From the NCBI GenBank assembly GCA_963737745.1, contig CAVTTR010000005.1, positions 225,880-289,879 on the forward strand: a stretch of DNA of 64,000 nt, written 5' to 3'. Below the pieces are notes generated by a model, which saw only the letters and a program-made list of their open reading frames with translations, had not been told where the DNA came from and did not search any database. Both the position numbers and the translations under genes were made by a program. Origin of the DNA: Bog-473 sp963737745. GTDB lineage: Bacteria > Actinomycetota > Acidimicrobiia > Acidimicrobiales > RAAP-2. Position 1 is the first letter of the stretch; each line of letters starts with the position of its first letter. This document shows positions 1-7,078 of this stretch, in pieces.

Positions 1-144
1 GCGCTCGCTGGGGCCGTCGTCGCCGACCAGAATCGTGCCCAGGCCCACGGAGACGCCCTCGCTGGCCAGGCGCGCCACGCGATCGGCCACCTCGGCCCGG
101 GCCCGAGCTGCCACCGCTTCTCCGTCAAGCAGGATCGCCGTCAT
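1..144 (-). CDS. folD: FolD, methylenetetrahydrofolate dehydrogenase/cyclohydrolase (N-terminal fragment)
   Basis: Only the first 48 codons are inside the window; the gene runs off the left edge. The ATG at 144 opens a reading frame beginning MTAILLDGEAVAARA and reaching GTILVGDDGPSER, which matches the FolD N-terminus, where an ILDG start is followed by the (A/T)ILVGDDPAS loop. FolD interconverts methylene-, methenyl- and formyl-THF in the cytoplasm. It starts 27 bases after the purH stop on the same strand. That fits a purN-purH-folD operon in which FolD supplies 10-formyl-THF to both formyltransferases. The frame is too short for the ORF length cut-off, so the call rests on this N-terminal match and the context. 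Confidence 0.75.
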   Translation of the reverse strand, partial: MTAILLDGEAVAARARAEVADRVARLASEGVSVGLGTILVGDDGPSER

Positions 145-171
145 TGGTTTGCCGTCATCGGTTCGCCGCCA

Positions 172-1725
172 TCAGTGCCGGAAGTGCCGCTCGCCGGTGA
201 CCACCATGGCCAGACCCGCTTCGTCGGCAGCGGCGGTGACTTCCCCGTCCCTGACCGAGCCGCCGGGTTGGACGACGGCGGTCACACCGGCGGTCGCCAG
301 CACCACCAACCCATCGGGGAACGGGAAGAAGGCGTCACTTGCTCCAGCCCCACCCTTCGCCTTCTCTCCGGCCTTGCGCACTGCTATTTCGGCTGCCACC
401 ACGCGCGACTGCTGGCCCGCGCCGACCCCGACCGCCTGTCCGTCGGTCACGATGGCGATGGCGTTGGACGTGGTCCGGCCGCAGACGCGCCAGGCCAGGA
501 CCAGGTCACGCCACTCCTCGTCGGTCGGCTGGCGCTTCGTCACGACGCTCCAATCGGCGCGGGGCGAGACGTAGTCGTCGATATCCTGCACCAGCACGCT
601 CGAGCCGAGGCTGCGCAATTGACGCACCGCTCGCTCGGGCGGCGGACCCGAAAGCAGCCGGGTGGCCTTGCGCCGGGTCGTCAATCTCTCCAGTGCCGCC
701 TGCTCGTAGGACGCAGCGATGATCACGTCGGCCTGGGGCCCGGCGGCCACGGCATCGGCCAAGGCCTCGGTCACCACCCCGCCGATGGCCACCACCCCGC
801 CGAAGGCGGATTGCACGTCGCACTCGAGCGCCCGCTCGTAGGCGGTGACCAGATCGTCGGCCACCGCAGCGCCGCACGGGTTGGCGTGCTTGATGATGGC
901 CACCGCCGGCTGTCCGGCGTCGTGCGAGAGCTCGTGCACCAGGCGCCAGGCCGCGTCACCGTCGAACAGGTTGAGGTACGACAGTTCCTTCCCGCCGTGC
1001 TGCTCGAGGTCGTCCCACCAGCTGCGCGTGCCCGCCGTGCGGTAGCGGGCCCCGCGCTGATGCGGGTTCTCGCCATAGCGCAGGACCGTGGCGCGCTCGA
1101 GGGTGAGATGAAGCGTGGGGGGTAACACGGCGCCCAGGGCCAACTCGTCGGGGTCGGCGCCCGCCACGGGCGAGGGCCCACCCGTATCGAGCCAGGCCAC
1201 GATGGCCGCGTCATAGGCCGCGGTGTGGGCGAAGGCCGCCCGGGCCAGCCGTCGACGCGTGGCCTCGGACAACGAGCCGGCCTGGCGCAGTTCGGCCAAT
1301 ACCTCGGCATAGTCGCCGGGCGAGGTGACGATGCCCACATGGGCGTGGTTCTTGGCCGCGCTGCGGACCATGGAGGGGCCGCCAATATCGATCAACTCAA
1401 TGGATGGGTCCGAGGAGAACGGATACAGATTGGTGACCACCAGGTCGATGGCCTCGATCCCATTGGCTTCGAGATCGGCCATGTGGCCGGGCACGTCGCG
1501 GTCGGCCAGGATCCCACCATGGATCTTCGGGTGCAGGGTCTTGACCCGCCCGCCCAACATTTCGGGTGAGCCGGTGACCTCAGCCACTTGCAGATGGGCG
1601 ATGCCGGCCTCGGAGAGCGCGGCGGCGGTGTTGCCACTGGCTACCAACTCCCAACCCAGGTCAGCCAGGCCCTGGGCCAGGTCGATCAGCCCCTCCTTGT
1701 CGTATACCGACAACAACGCCCTCAC
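172..1725 (-). CDS. purH: PurH, bifunctional AICAR transformylase/IMP cyclohydrolase
   Basis: This 517-residue protein catalyses the last two steps of IMP synthesis, formylation of AICAR with 10-formyl-THF and ring closure. The N-terminal cyclohydrolase (MGS-like) domain, about residues 1-190, shows LLSVYDKEGL, GGRVKTLHPKIHGG and DIGGPSMVRSAAKNH. The transformylase domain shows LRYGENPHQ (about 215-223), LSYLNLFDGDAAW, the catalytic KHANPCG (K279, H280) and the usual C-terminus ending ERHFRH. Length is normal for the family. It starts 12 bases after purN and is followed by folD, so the three are probably co-transcribed. No missing residues or frameshift were seen. Confidence 0.97.
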   Translation of the reverse strand: MRALLSVYDKEGLIDLAQGLADLGWELVASGNTAAALSEAGIAHLQVAEVTGSPEMLGGRVKTLHPKIHGGILADRDVPGHMADLEANGIEAIDLVVTNLYPFSSDPSIELIDIGGPSMVRSAAKNHAHVGIVTSPGDYAEVLAELRQAGSLSEATRRRLARAAFAHTAAYDAAIVAWLDTGGPSPVAGADPDELALGAVLPPTLHLTLERATVLRYGENPHQRGARYRTAGTRSWWDDLEQHGGKELSYLNLFDGDAAWRLVHELSHDAGQPAVAIIKHANPCGAAVADDLVTAYERALECDVQSAFGGVVAIGGVVTEALADAVAAGPQADVIIAASYEQAALERLTTRRKATRLLSGPPPERAVRQLRSLGSSVLVQDIDDYVSPRADWSVVTKRQPTDEEWRDLVLAWRVCGRTTSNAIAIVTDGQAVGVGAGQQSRVVAAEIAVRKAGEKAKGGAGASDAFFPFPDGLVVLATAGVTAVVQPGGSVRDGEVTAAADEAGLAMVVTGERHFRH

Positions 1726-1737
1726 TCGGTCATCTCC

Positions 1738-2376
1738 TCACTGCGCATGCGCGCCACTCGCTGGTAGCGCCGACAGCGCCGGTGGTTCAATCGATCGTCC
1801 TGCTTCGAGCTCGCCCAGGGCCCAGGCCACGGTGGCAGGGTACAGGCGACGCTCGGCCACCTTGATGCGTTCGTGCAACGTCTCCTCGGTGTCGTCCGGC
1901 CGCACCGGCACCACCTGCTGGGCCAGGATCGGGCCGGCATCCATGTCGAGCGTGGCCAGGTGCACGGTACACCCGGTCTCCTTCACGCCGGCGGCGAGCG
2001 CGTCGCGCACGCCGTGCCAGCCCGGAAAGGCCGGGAGCAGCGCCGGATGCGTGTTCAAGATACGGCCGGGGAAGCCATTGTGCACCGCCTGCGACAGCAC
2101 GGTGCCGAAGCCGGCCATGGCGACCAGGTCCAACCGGTGAGCCAGCAGCGTCTCTGTCACCGCGGCCGTGTAGGCGGCGCGATCGAACGAAGGGCTGAAT
2201 CCGCCATAACCGTGCCGATCGACCAGCTCGGCGGCCGCCCCATGGGACCGGGCCAGTTCGAGGCCGGCACACGGCCGGTCAGAGAGAACGACGGCCACCG
2301 GGAGCCCGCGTTCGAACATGGCTTCGAGGATCGTCCCACTTCCCGAGACAAGGACACCCAGCCGCACCTCGGTCAC
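1738..2376 (-). CDS. purN: PurN, phosphoribosylglycinamide formyltransferase
   Basis: This 212-residue GAR transformylase transfers the formyl group of 10-formyl-THF to GAR in purine synthesis. It has the glycine loop SGSGTILEAM near residue 11, the catalytic ILNTHPALLPAFPG (N108, H110) and LDMDAGPILAQ with the partner aspartate near 146. The start is a GTG at 2376 with no strong Shine-Dalgarno sequence before it. It heads the purN-purH-folD group. The roughly 190 bases upstream, to the end of the secreted-protein gene at 2565, hold no gene; a promoter is likely there, but I could not pick convincing -35/-10 boxes. Confidence 0.95.
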   Translation of the reverse strand: MTEVRLGVLVSGSGTILEAMFERGLPVAVVLSDRPCAGLELARSHGAAAELVDRHGYGGFSPSFDRAAYTAAVTETLLAHRLDLVAMAGFGTVLSQAVHNGFPGRILNTHPALLPAFPGWHGVRDALAAGVKETGCTVHLATLDMDAGPILAQQVVPVRPDDTEETLHERIKVAERRLYPATVAWALGELEAGRSIEPPALSALPASGAHAQ

Positions 2377-2564
2377 GCTAGCAATGGCGGGCCCGGCCTC
2401 GGTTCCTGGGTCGGACGCCCTGAAGTGCGCGTCTGAACGAAGCCTCGCGGCGCCTCGATGACGGAGATGGGACGGTTCCGTTTAGGTCCAGTGCGATAAC
2501 CGAACGGGTCCGTATGCTTTCGCGTAAACCATGTGTCGGCGCTCTGCTCGGGCGCCCGTCCCAG

Positions 2565-3269
2565 CTAGGCCGGAGACCCGAAGAAGCTGGCGTCGCCAAA
2601 GGTGAAGATGCCGCCATCGGAGGCGACCATCATGTAGCCGCCGCCACTCTTGGTTGCGGCCATACCCACAATGGGCTTGTTCAGATGGATGGAACCGGTC
2701 GAGCCCAAGAACGCCGCGTCGCCGAAGGTGAAGATGCCGCCATCGGAGGCGACGAGCCAATAACCCTTGCCGTCGGGGGTGGCGGCCATGCCCACGATGG
2801 GCTTGTTGAGGTGGATGGCCCCGGTCGAGCCCAAAAATGCTGCGCCACCGAAGCTGAAGATGCCTCCGTCGGAGGCGACCAACCAGTACCCATTGCCGTT
2901 GGGGGTGGCCGCCATGCCGACGATGGGCTGATTCAAGTGAATGGCGCCGGTGGAGCCGAAGTACCCGGCGTCGCCGAAGGTGAAGATGCCGCCATCGGAG
3001 GCGACCAGCCAGTACCCATTGCCGTCGGGGGTGGCCGCCATGCCGACGATGGGCTGATTCAAGTGGATGGCACCGGTGGAGCCGAAGTACCCCGCATCGC
3101 CGAAGGTGAAGATGCCGCCATCGGAGGCGACCAGCCAATAGCCCTTGCCGTCGGGGGTGGACGCCATGCCCACGATGGGCTTGTTGAGGTGGATGGCCCC
3201 GGTCGAGCCATCGAAGGCGGCGTCGCCGAAGCTGAAGATGCCCCCGTCGGACGCCACCAGCCAATATCC
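2565..3269 (-). repeat. 126-bp coding tandem repeat (5.6 copies)
   Basis: Six consecutive units begin at codons 381, 423, 465, 507, 549 and 591 of the secreted protein, a strict 42-codon period. Units 2 and 3 differ at only one residue (PDGN/PNGN). The last unit stops after 24 residues at GSPA. The near identity at DNA level makes this a recombination-prone stretch where copy number could vary or be mis-assembled. Confidence 0.95.
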
Positions 3270-4409
3270 GCCGCTGTCGGCGGTGAAGGCGGTGCCCACC
3301 GCCGGGTTGTTGAGCCCGCCCTGGGGGGCGTCGGCACTGAAGGCGGCCTGGGTCACGAACAGGCGACGGGCGCCTCCGCATGCGTAACTGGTGCAGCCGG
3401 CCGTCCACCCGCCGTAGACCAGCCAGTCGTTACCCGATGCATCGACGAACCACGAGCCTCCACCCGGTCCGGCCACCGATCCGTAGGACGACACGATCGG
3501 GTTGGGGTCGGATTGGACACAGGTGCTCGTGGTTGTGGCACAGGCCGCCACACCTTCGGCGTAGCTCGATGAGGTGTAGATCCCACCGCTGAACAAGAGG
3601 TAGAACTGCCCGCCGACGTAGAGCATGGAGGGATCCTCGACCGTGCTCTCCCAGGGGAACGAGTTCGTGTTGTTGTAGAAGATCTGGGTCGGGGTGCTCC
3701 CGGCCAAGAAGCCGGTACCGCTGCTGTTGAGCTCCTCGGTCCAGATGCGCGCCGGCTGCGACGAACCGCCGTCGTTGGACTTCCAGACGAGCCAGGGGCT
3801 ACCGCTCGTCGGATCGATGAAGGGGCTCGGGTCGATGGCGCCCCCCAGGCTCGTCTGGCACAGGAGCGGCCCGCTCGAGGAGTCGGTGAACGCGGCGTTG
3901 GTCGGACTGAGGGCTCTCGTCGTGGCCACCGAAAGGCAGTCGAACCCGGTGTCGCTGGCGTGGCCGGCCTGGGCCGCGTCGTAGAACATGACCCACTGGC
4001 CACCAAAACTGAAAACGCCCGGTGAGGTCTGCGTGTTGACGGCCTCCCACGCCGGCGTGGTGGGGAGGGCCGTCGATCCATAGGTTTGCCCGGTGTTGCT
4101 GCGCCAACCCCCCGTGGGCGTGCCCGACGTGTCGACCAAGGCCTGGATGTGGTTGCCCAACGGGGTGCCGGTGCTGAAGGCGTAGTAGACGCCTCCCGAC
4201 TCGACGACCTGAGGATCACCGGCATCACCGGCATAGGCCGGTGTGGCGGGGAGATTGAAGGAGAACTTGGCGGCCGCGTGGATCGGGACGGACCCGTTCG
4301 ATGCGGGCGCAGCCGCCGGTACGGCGACGGTGGCCAGGACCACCGCGACCACAGCCACGATGAGGGCGCCGACGGCCAGAGCAGTGCGATCCGACAGGCT
4401 GCGAACCAC
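2565..4409 (-). CDS. Secreted beta-propeller protein with C-terminal 42-residue repeats
   Basis: The 614-residue product starts with a hydrophobic signal or anchor (residues about 8-36, ending VPAAAPAS). Residues about 40-360 resemble a five-bladed propeller of the glycoside hydrolase 43/62 type, with DPQVVESGGVYYAFST, AIDPSPFIDP, VEDPSMLYVGGQFYLLFSGG and SGNDWLVYGGW. From residue 381 there are five full 42-residue repeats (GYWLVASDGGIF(S/T)FGDA, then GSTGAIHLN(K/Q)PIVGMA) and a truncated sixth ending at the stop. Such repeats are common in secreted proteins of Acidimicrobiia. The gene starts (GTG) 15 bases after sucD, so it is probably transcribed with sucCD. The function is not established; extracellular polysaccharide binding or cleavage is an inference. 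Confidence 0.8.
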   Translation of the reverse strand: MVRSLSDRTALAVGALIVAVVAVVLATVAVPAAAPASNGSVPIHAAAKFSFNLPATPAYAGDAGDPQVVESGGVYYAFSTGTPLGNHIQALVDTSGTPTGGWRSNTGQTYGSTALPTTPAWEAVNTQTSPGVFSFGGQWVMFYDAAQAGHASDTGFDCLSVATTRALSPTNAAFTDSSSGPLLCQTSLGGAIDPSPFIDPTSGSPWLVWKSNDGGSSQPARIWTEELNSSGTGFLAGSTPTQIFYNNTNSFPWESTVEDPSMLYVGGQFYLLFSGGIYTSSSYAEGVAACATTTSTCVQSDPNPIVSSYGSVAGPGGGSWFVDASGNDWLVYGGWTAGCTSYACGGARRLFVTQAAFSADAPQGGLNNPAVGTAFTADSGGYWLVASDGGIFSFGDAAFDGSTGAIHLNKPIVGMASTPDGKGYWLVASDGGIFTFGDAGYFGSTGAIHLNQPIVGMAATPDGNGYWLVASDGGIFTFGDAGYFGSTGAIHLNQPIVGMAATPNGNGYWLVASDGGIFSFGGAAFLGSTGAIHLNKPIVGMAATPDGKGYWLVASDGGIFTFGDAAFLGSTGSIHLNKPIVGMAATKSGGGYMMVASDGGIFTFGDASFFGSPA

Positions 4410-4424
4410 AGGTCCTCGCGGCAG

Positions 4425-5315
4425 CTAGTCGAGTCCCCGCACGATGGACACCATCATTTCGCCGCACTCGGTCGGATTCTGCGTCACGAAGACGCCGGCC
4501 CCGGTCAGCGCATCCATTTTGGCCTGTGCCGTGCCTTGCGAGCCCGAGATAATGGCTCCGGCATGCCCCATTTTGCGGCCCGGAGGCGCGGTCACGCCCG
4601 CCACGTAGGCCGCCACCGGCTTGGTGACGTGGTTGGCGATGTACTCGGCCGCCCGCTCCTCTTCGGAGCCGCCGATCTCACCGATCATCATGACGGCCTT
4701 GGTCTCGGGGTCGGCTTCGAAGGCGGCCAGGCAGTCGATGAAATTGGTGCCGGGGACGGGGTCGCCGCCGATGCCCACGCAGGTGGTCTGGCCGATGCCC
4801 TGCTGCGACAACTCGTGCAGGGCCTGGTAGGTCAGTGTGCCCGAACGGCTCACGATCCCGACCGGGCCACCGGCCAACGCGATGTCGCCCGAGGTGATCC
4901 CGATGTTGCACTTCCCGGGGGAAATGATGCCCGGGCAGTTCGGCCCGAGCAGGCGGGTGCCCGGGAAGTCGCGTACCAGCCGGTTGTAGGCCAGAGCCTC
5001 GTCCTGGGCCGGGATGCCCTCGGTGATGCAGACGATGAAGGAGATACCCGCTTCGGCTGCCTCCACAATGGCATCGGCCGCACCGCGCGGCGGGACCGAA
5101 ATGAACGATGCGGTCGCCCCGGTCTCCTTCACCGCTTCGGCCACCGACGAGTACACGTCGATGCCCTCGATGACCTCTCCCCCGCGCTTGGGATTGGTAC
5201 CGCCAACCACCTTGGTGCCGTAGGCCTTGTTGCGCAGGCCGTGGTAGAGGCCCTGGCTGGTCGGGCTGATGCCCTGGATGACGACCTTGGTCGTCTCGTC
5301 AACGAAGATGCTCAC
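4425..5315 (-). CDS. sucD: SucD, succinyl-CoA synthetase (ADP/GDP-forming) alpha subunit
   Basis: The 296-residue alpha subunit carries the CoA-binding Rossmann domain (VVIQGISPTSQGLYHG near the N-terminus, GGTNPKRGG) and the ligase domain. The phosphohistidine loop is MGHAGAI with H251, and LLGPNCPGIISPG and GEIGGSEEE are present. With SucC it interconverts succinyl-CoA and succinate with substrate-level phosphorylation in the TCA cycle. It lies 26 bases downstream of sucC and clearly forms an operon with it. The window's B12-dependent mutase, epimerase and carboxylase genes feed the same metabolite pool. Length is normal. Confidence 0.97.
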   Translation of the reverse strand: MSIFVDETTKVVIQGISPTSQGLYHGLRNKAYGTKVVGGTNPKRGGEVIEGIDVYSSVAEAVKETGATASFISVPPRGAADAIVEAAEAGISFIVCITEGIPAQDEALAYNRLVRDFPGTRLLGPNCPGIISPGKCNIGITSGDIALAGGPVGIVSRSGTLTYQALHELSQQGIGQTTCVGIGGDPVPGTNFIDCLAAFEADPETKAVMMIGEIGGSEEERAAEYIANHVTKPVAAYVAGVTAPPGRKMGHAGAIISGSQGTAQAKMDALTGAGVFVTQNPTECGEMMVSIVRGLD

Positions 5316-5341
5316 GTTTGTTTCCTTTGTTCCCTTCTGCC

Positions 5342-6484
5342 CTAGGCCTTGGCCAGGGCAACAGCGCGGCGGGCGGCGTCGAGCATGGTGGGCTCGGCGA
5401 TCAAACTGTCGGAGAGATGGCCGGCCAGGAGGGCCCGGCCTTCGGTGGCGTTGGTGCCGTCGAGGCGCATGACGACCGGTGAGCTGAGCTTGACCCGGCT
5501 CATGGCCTCGATGATTCCCTTTGCCACCTCGTCGACCCGGGTGATGCCTCCAAAGATGTTGACGAAGATGGAGCGGACGGCCGGGTCGGCGTTGATGACC
5601 TCGAGGGCGGCGGCCATCACGTCGGCGTTGGCTCCCCCTCCGATGTCGAGGAAGTTGGCCGCTTCACCGCCGGCTTGGGTCACCACATCGAGCGTGCTCA
5701 TGGCGAGCCCGGCCCCGTTGGCGATGATGCCCACCGAGCCCGAGAGGCCGATGTAGTTGAGGCCCCGCTCCTTGGCCATCTTCTCCCGCGGGTCGGCGTC
5801 GGAGTCGTCGGCGAACTCCTCCCATTCGGGGTGGCGGAAGGTCGCATTCTCATCGAGCGTCACCTTGGCGTCGAGGGCGTGCACCTTGCCCTCGGGCGTG
5901 AGGATCAGCGGGTTTATCTCGGCCAGGTCGCAGTCCCCTTCGACATAGCAGTGGTACAACCGCACCAACAGCGTGGCCGCCTGCGCCCTGGCCTCGGGGT
6001 CGAGGTTGGCCCGGTCGACCCACTCCCGGGCCGTCTCCTCGTCGAGTCCGTCCAGCGGGTTGATGTGCAGCATGGCAATGGCGTCGGGATTGGTGACCGC
6101 CACCTCTTCGATCTCAACCCCGCCCTCGGCCGACAGCATGCCGAGATGCTGCTTGTTGGGACGGTCCAAGGTGAAGCTGGCGTAATACTCCTTCTCGATG
6201 TCCGAGGCGTGCTCGACCCAGAGGCGCTTGACGACGTGGCCTTTGATGTCGAGCCCGATGATGTTCCCGGCGTGGAGGCGCACTTCGTCCGCGTCCGCCG
6301 CCAGCTTCACCCCGCCCGCCTTGCCCCGGCCTCCGACCTTGACCTGTGCCTTGACCACAACCGGGTAGCCGGCGGCATCCGCCTGTACGACCGCTTCGTC
6401 CACCGTGTCGGCCACTCCGCCGGGGGAGGTGGGTATGCCGAAGCGGGCGAAGTACTGCTTGCCCTGGTACTCGTAAAGATCCAC
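5342..6484 (-). CDS. sucC: SucC, succinyl-CoA synthetase beta subunit
   Basis: The 380-residue beta subunit begins with the typical MDLYEYQGKQYFARFGIP. It contains an ATP-grasp domain (VVKAQVKVGGRGKAGGVKLA, the EINPLIL loop) and the C-terminal ligase domain (SGSVGIIANGAGLAMSTLD, NIFGGITRVDEVAKGI). The GTG at 6484 is preceded by a GAAGGAGAAG Shine-Dalgarno sequence about a dozen bases upstream. It pairs with SucD immediately downstream. The 107 bases between it and the upstream B12-binding gene could contain a promoter, but no clear boxes were identified. Confidence 0.97.
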   Translation of the reverse strand: MDLYEYQGKQYFARFGIPTSPGGVADTVDEAVVQADAAGYPVVVKAQVKVGGRGKAGGVKLAADADEVRLHAGNIIGLDIKGHVVKRLWVEHASDIEKEYYASFTLDRPNKQHLGMLSAEGGVEIEEVAVTNPDAIAMLHINPLDGLDEETAREWVDRANLDPEARAQAATLLVRLYHCYVEGDCDLAEINPLILTPEGKVHALDAKVTLDENATFRHPEWEEFADDSDADPREKMAKERGLNYIGLSGSVGIIANGAGLAMSTLDVVTQAGGEAANFLDIGGGANADVMAAALEVINADPAVRSIFVNIFGGITRVDEVAKGIIEAMSRVKLSSPVVMRLDGTNATEGRALLAGHLSDSLIAEPTMLDAARRAVALAKA

Positions 6485-6591
6485 TGCGGTTGCTTCTCCT
6501 TCTGTCGTGTCGCTCGGGGTGTGGCGTCGGGCGTGGTCGGATGGTCGGGTGGGGCGTTGGGCAGGCGCGTAGGTGCTGCGCCGAGGCGCGG

Positions 6592-7008
6592 TCAGGGTTG
6601 CAGGGCATCCTCGCGCGCGTCAAGGGTCTCTCCCAGCCAGCTGCCGATCGATTCGAGGGGCGCTCCGGGCGTGAAGACAGCGGCCACCCCTTGCTCCTTG
6701 AGCAGCGGGATGTCGTTCTCGGGAATGATCCCGCCCACAATGACGAGAACGTCGTCGCGCCCGGCGTCGGCCAAGAGCTGTACCACCCGTGGGACCAACG
6801 TCAGGTGGGCCCCCGAAAGGAGCGACAGACCAAGGGCATCGGCGTCTTCTTGAATCACCGCCTGGACCACCTGTTCGGGGGTCTGGTGGAGACCGGTGTA
6901 CACCACCTCGAAGCCACTGTCTCGCAGGGCGCGGGCGATGACCTTCGCCCCACGGTCGTGGCCATCGAGCCCAGGCTTGGCGACCACAACCCTGTACGGA
7001 CGCTTCAT
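6592..7008 (-). CDS. Stand-alone cobalamin-binding protein (methylmalonyl-CoA mutase B12-domain family)
   Basis: A 138-residue protein made of one B12-binding Rossmann domain. It shows VVVAKPGLDGHDRGAKVIA, with the DxHxxG signature whose His replaces the lower cobalt ligand, then LSLLSGAH and VGGIIPENDIPLLKEQGV. The start is the ATG at 7008; the longer open frame upstream overlaps pcrA and is not protein-like. Proteins of this size act as the small subunit of two-subunit acyl-CoA mutases, whose large subunit lacks the domain. No such large subunit is next to it here. It lies between pcrA and sucC, upstream of the enzyme pair that uses succinyl-CoA. A mutase-subunit role is likely but its partner lies elsewhere. 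Confidence 0.85.
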   Translation of the reverse strand: MKRPYRVVVAKPGLDGHDRGAKVIARALRDSGFEVVYTGLHQTPEQVVQAVIQEDADALGLSLLSGAHLTLVPRVVQLLADAGRDDVLVIVGGIIPENDIPLLKEQGVAAVFTPGAPLESIGSWLGETLDAREDALQP

Positions 7009-7078
7009 CAAGGCTCGATGATAGGGACGCCCCGCCAGCGACGCCAGACCAGGCACCCGTGCGGCGTCGTGGAGAGGC

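Noticed and set aside
2505..2530. Short similarity (CCGTATGCTTTC) between the purN upstream gap and the truA-rplM gap near 28065-28080
   Set aside because: Twelve identical bases are expected by chance many times between two strands of 64 kb, and the orientation relative to genes differs.
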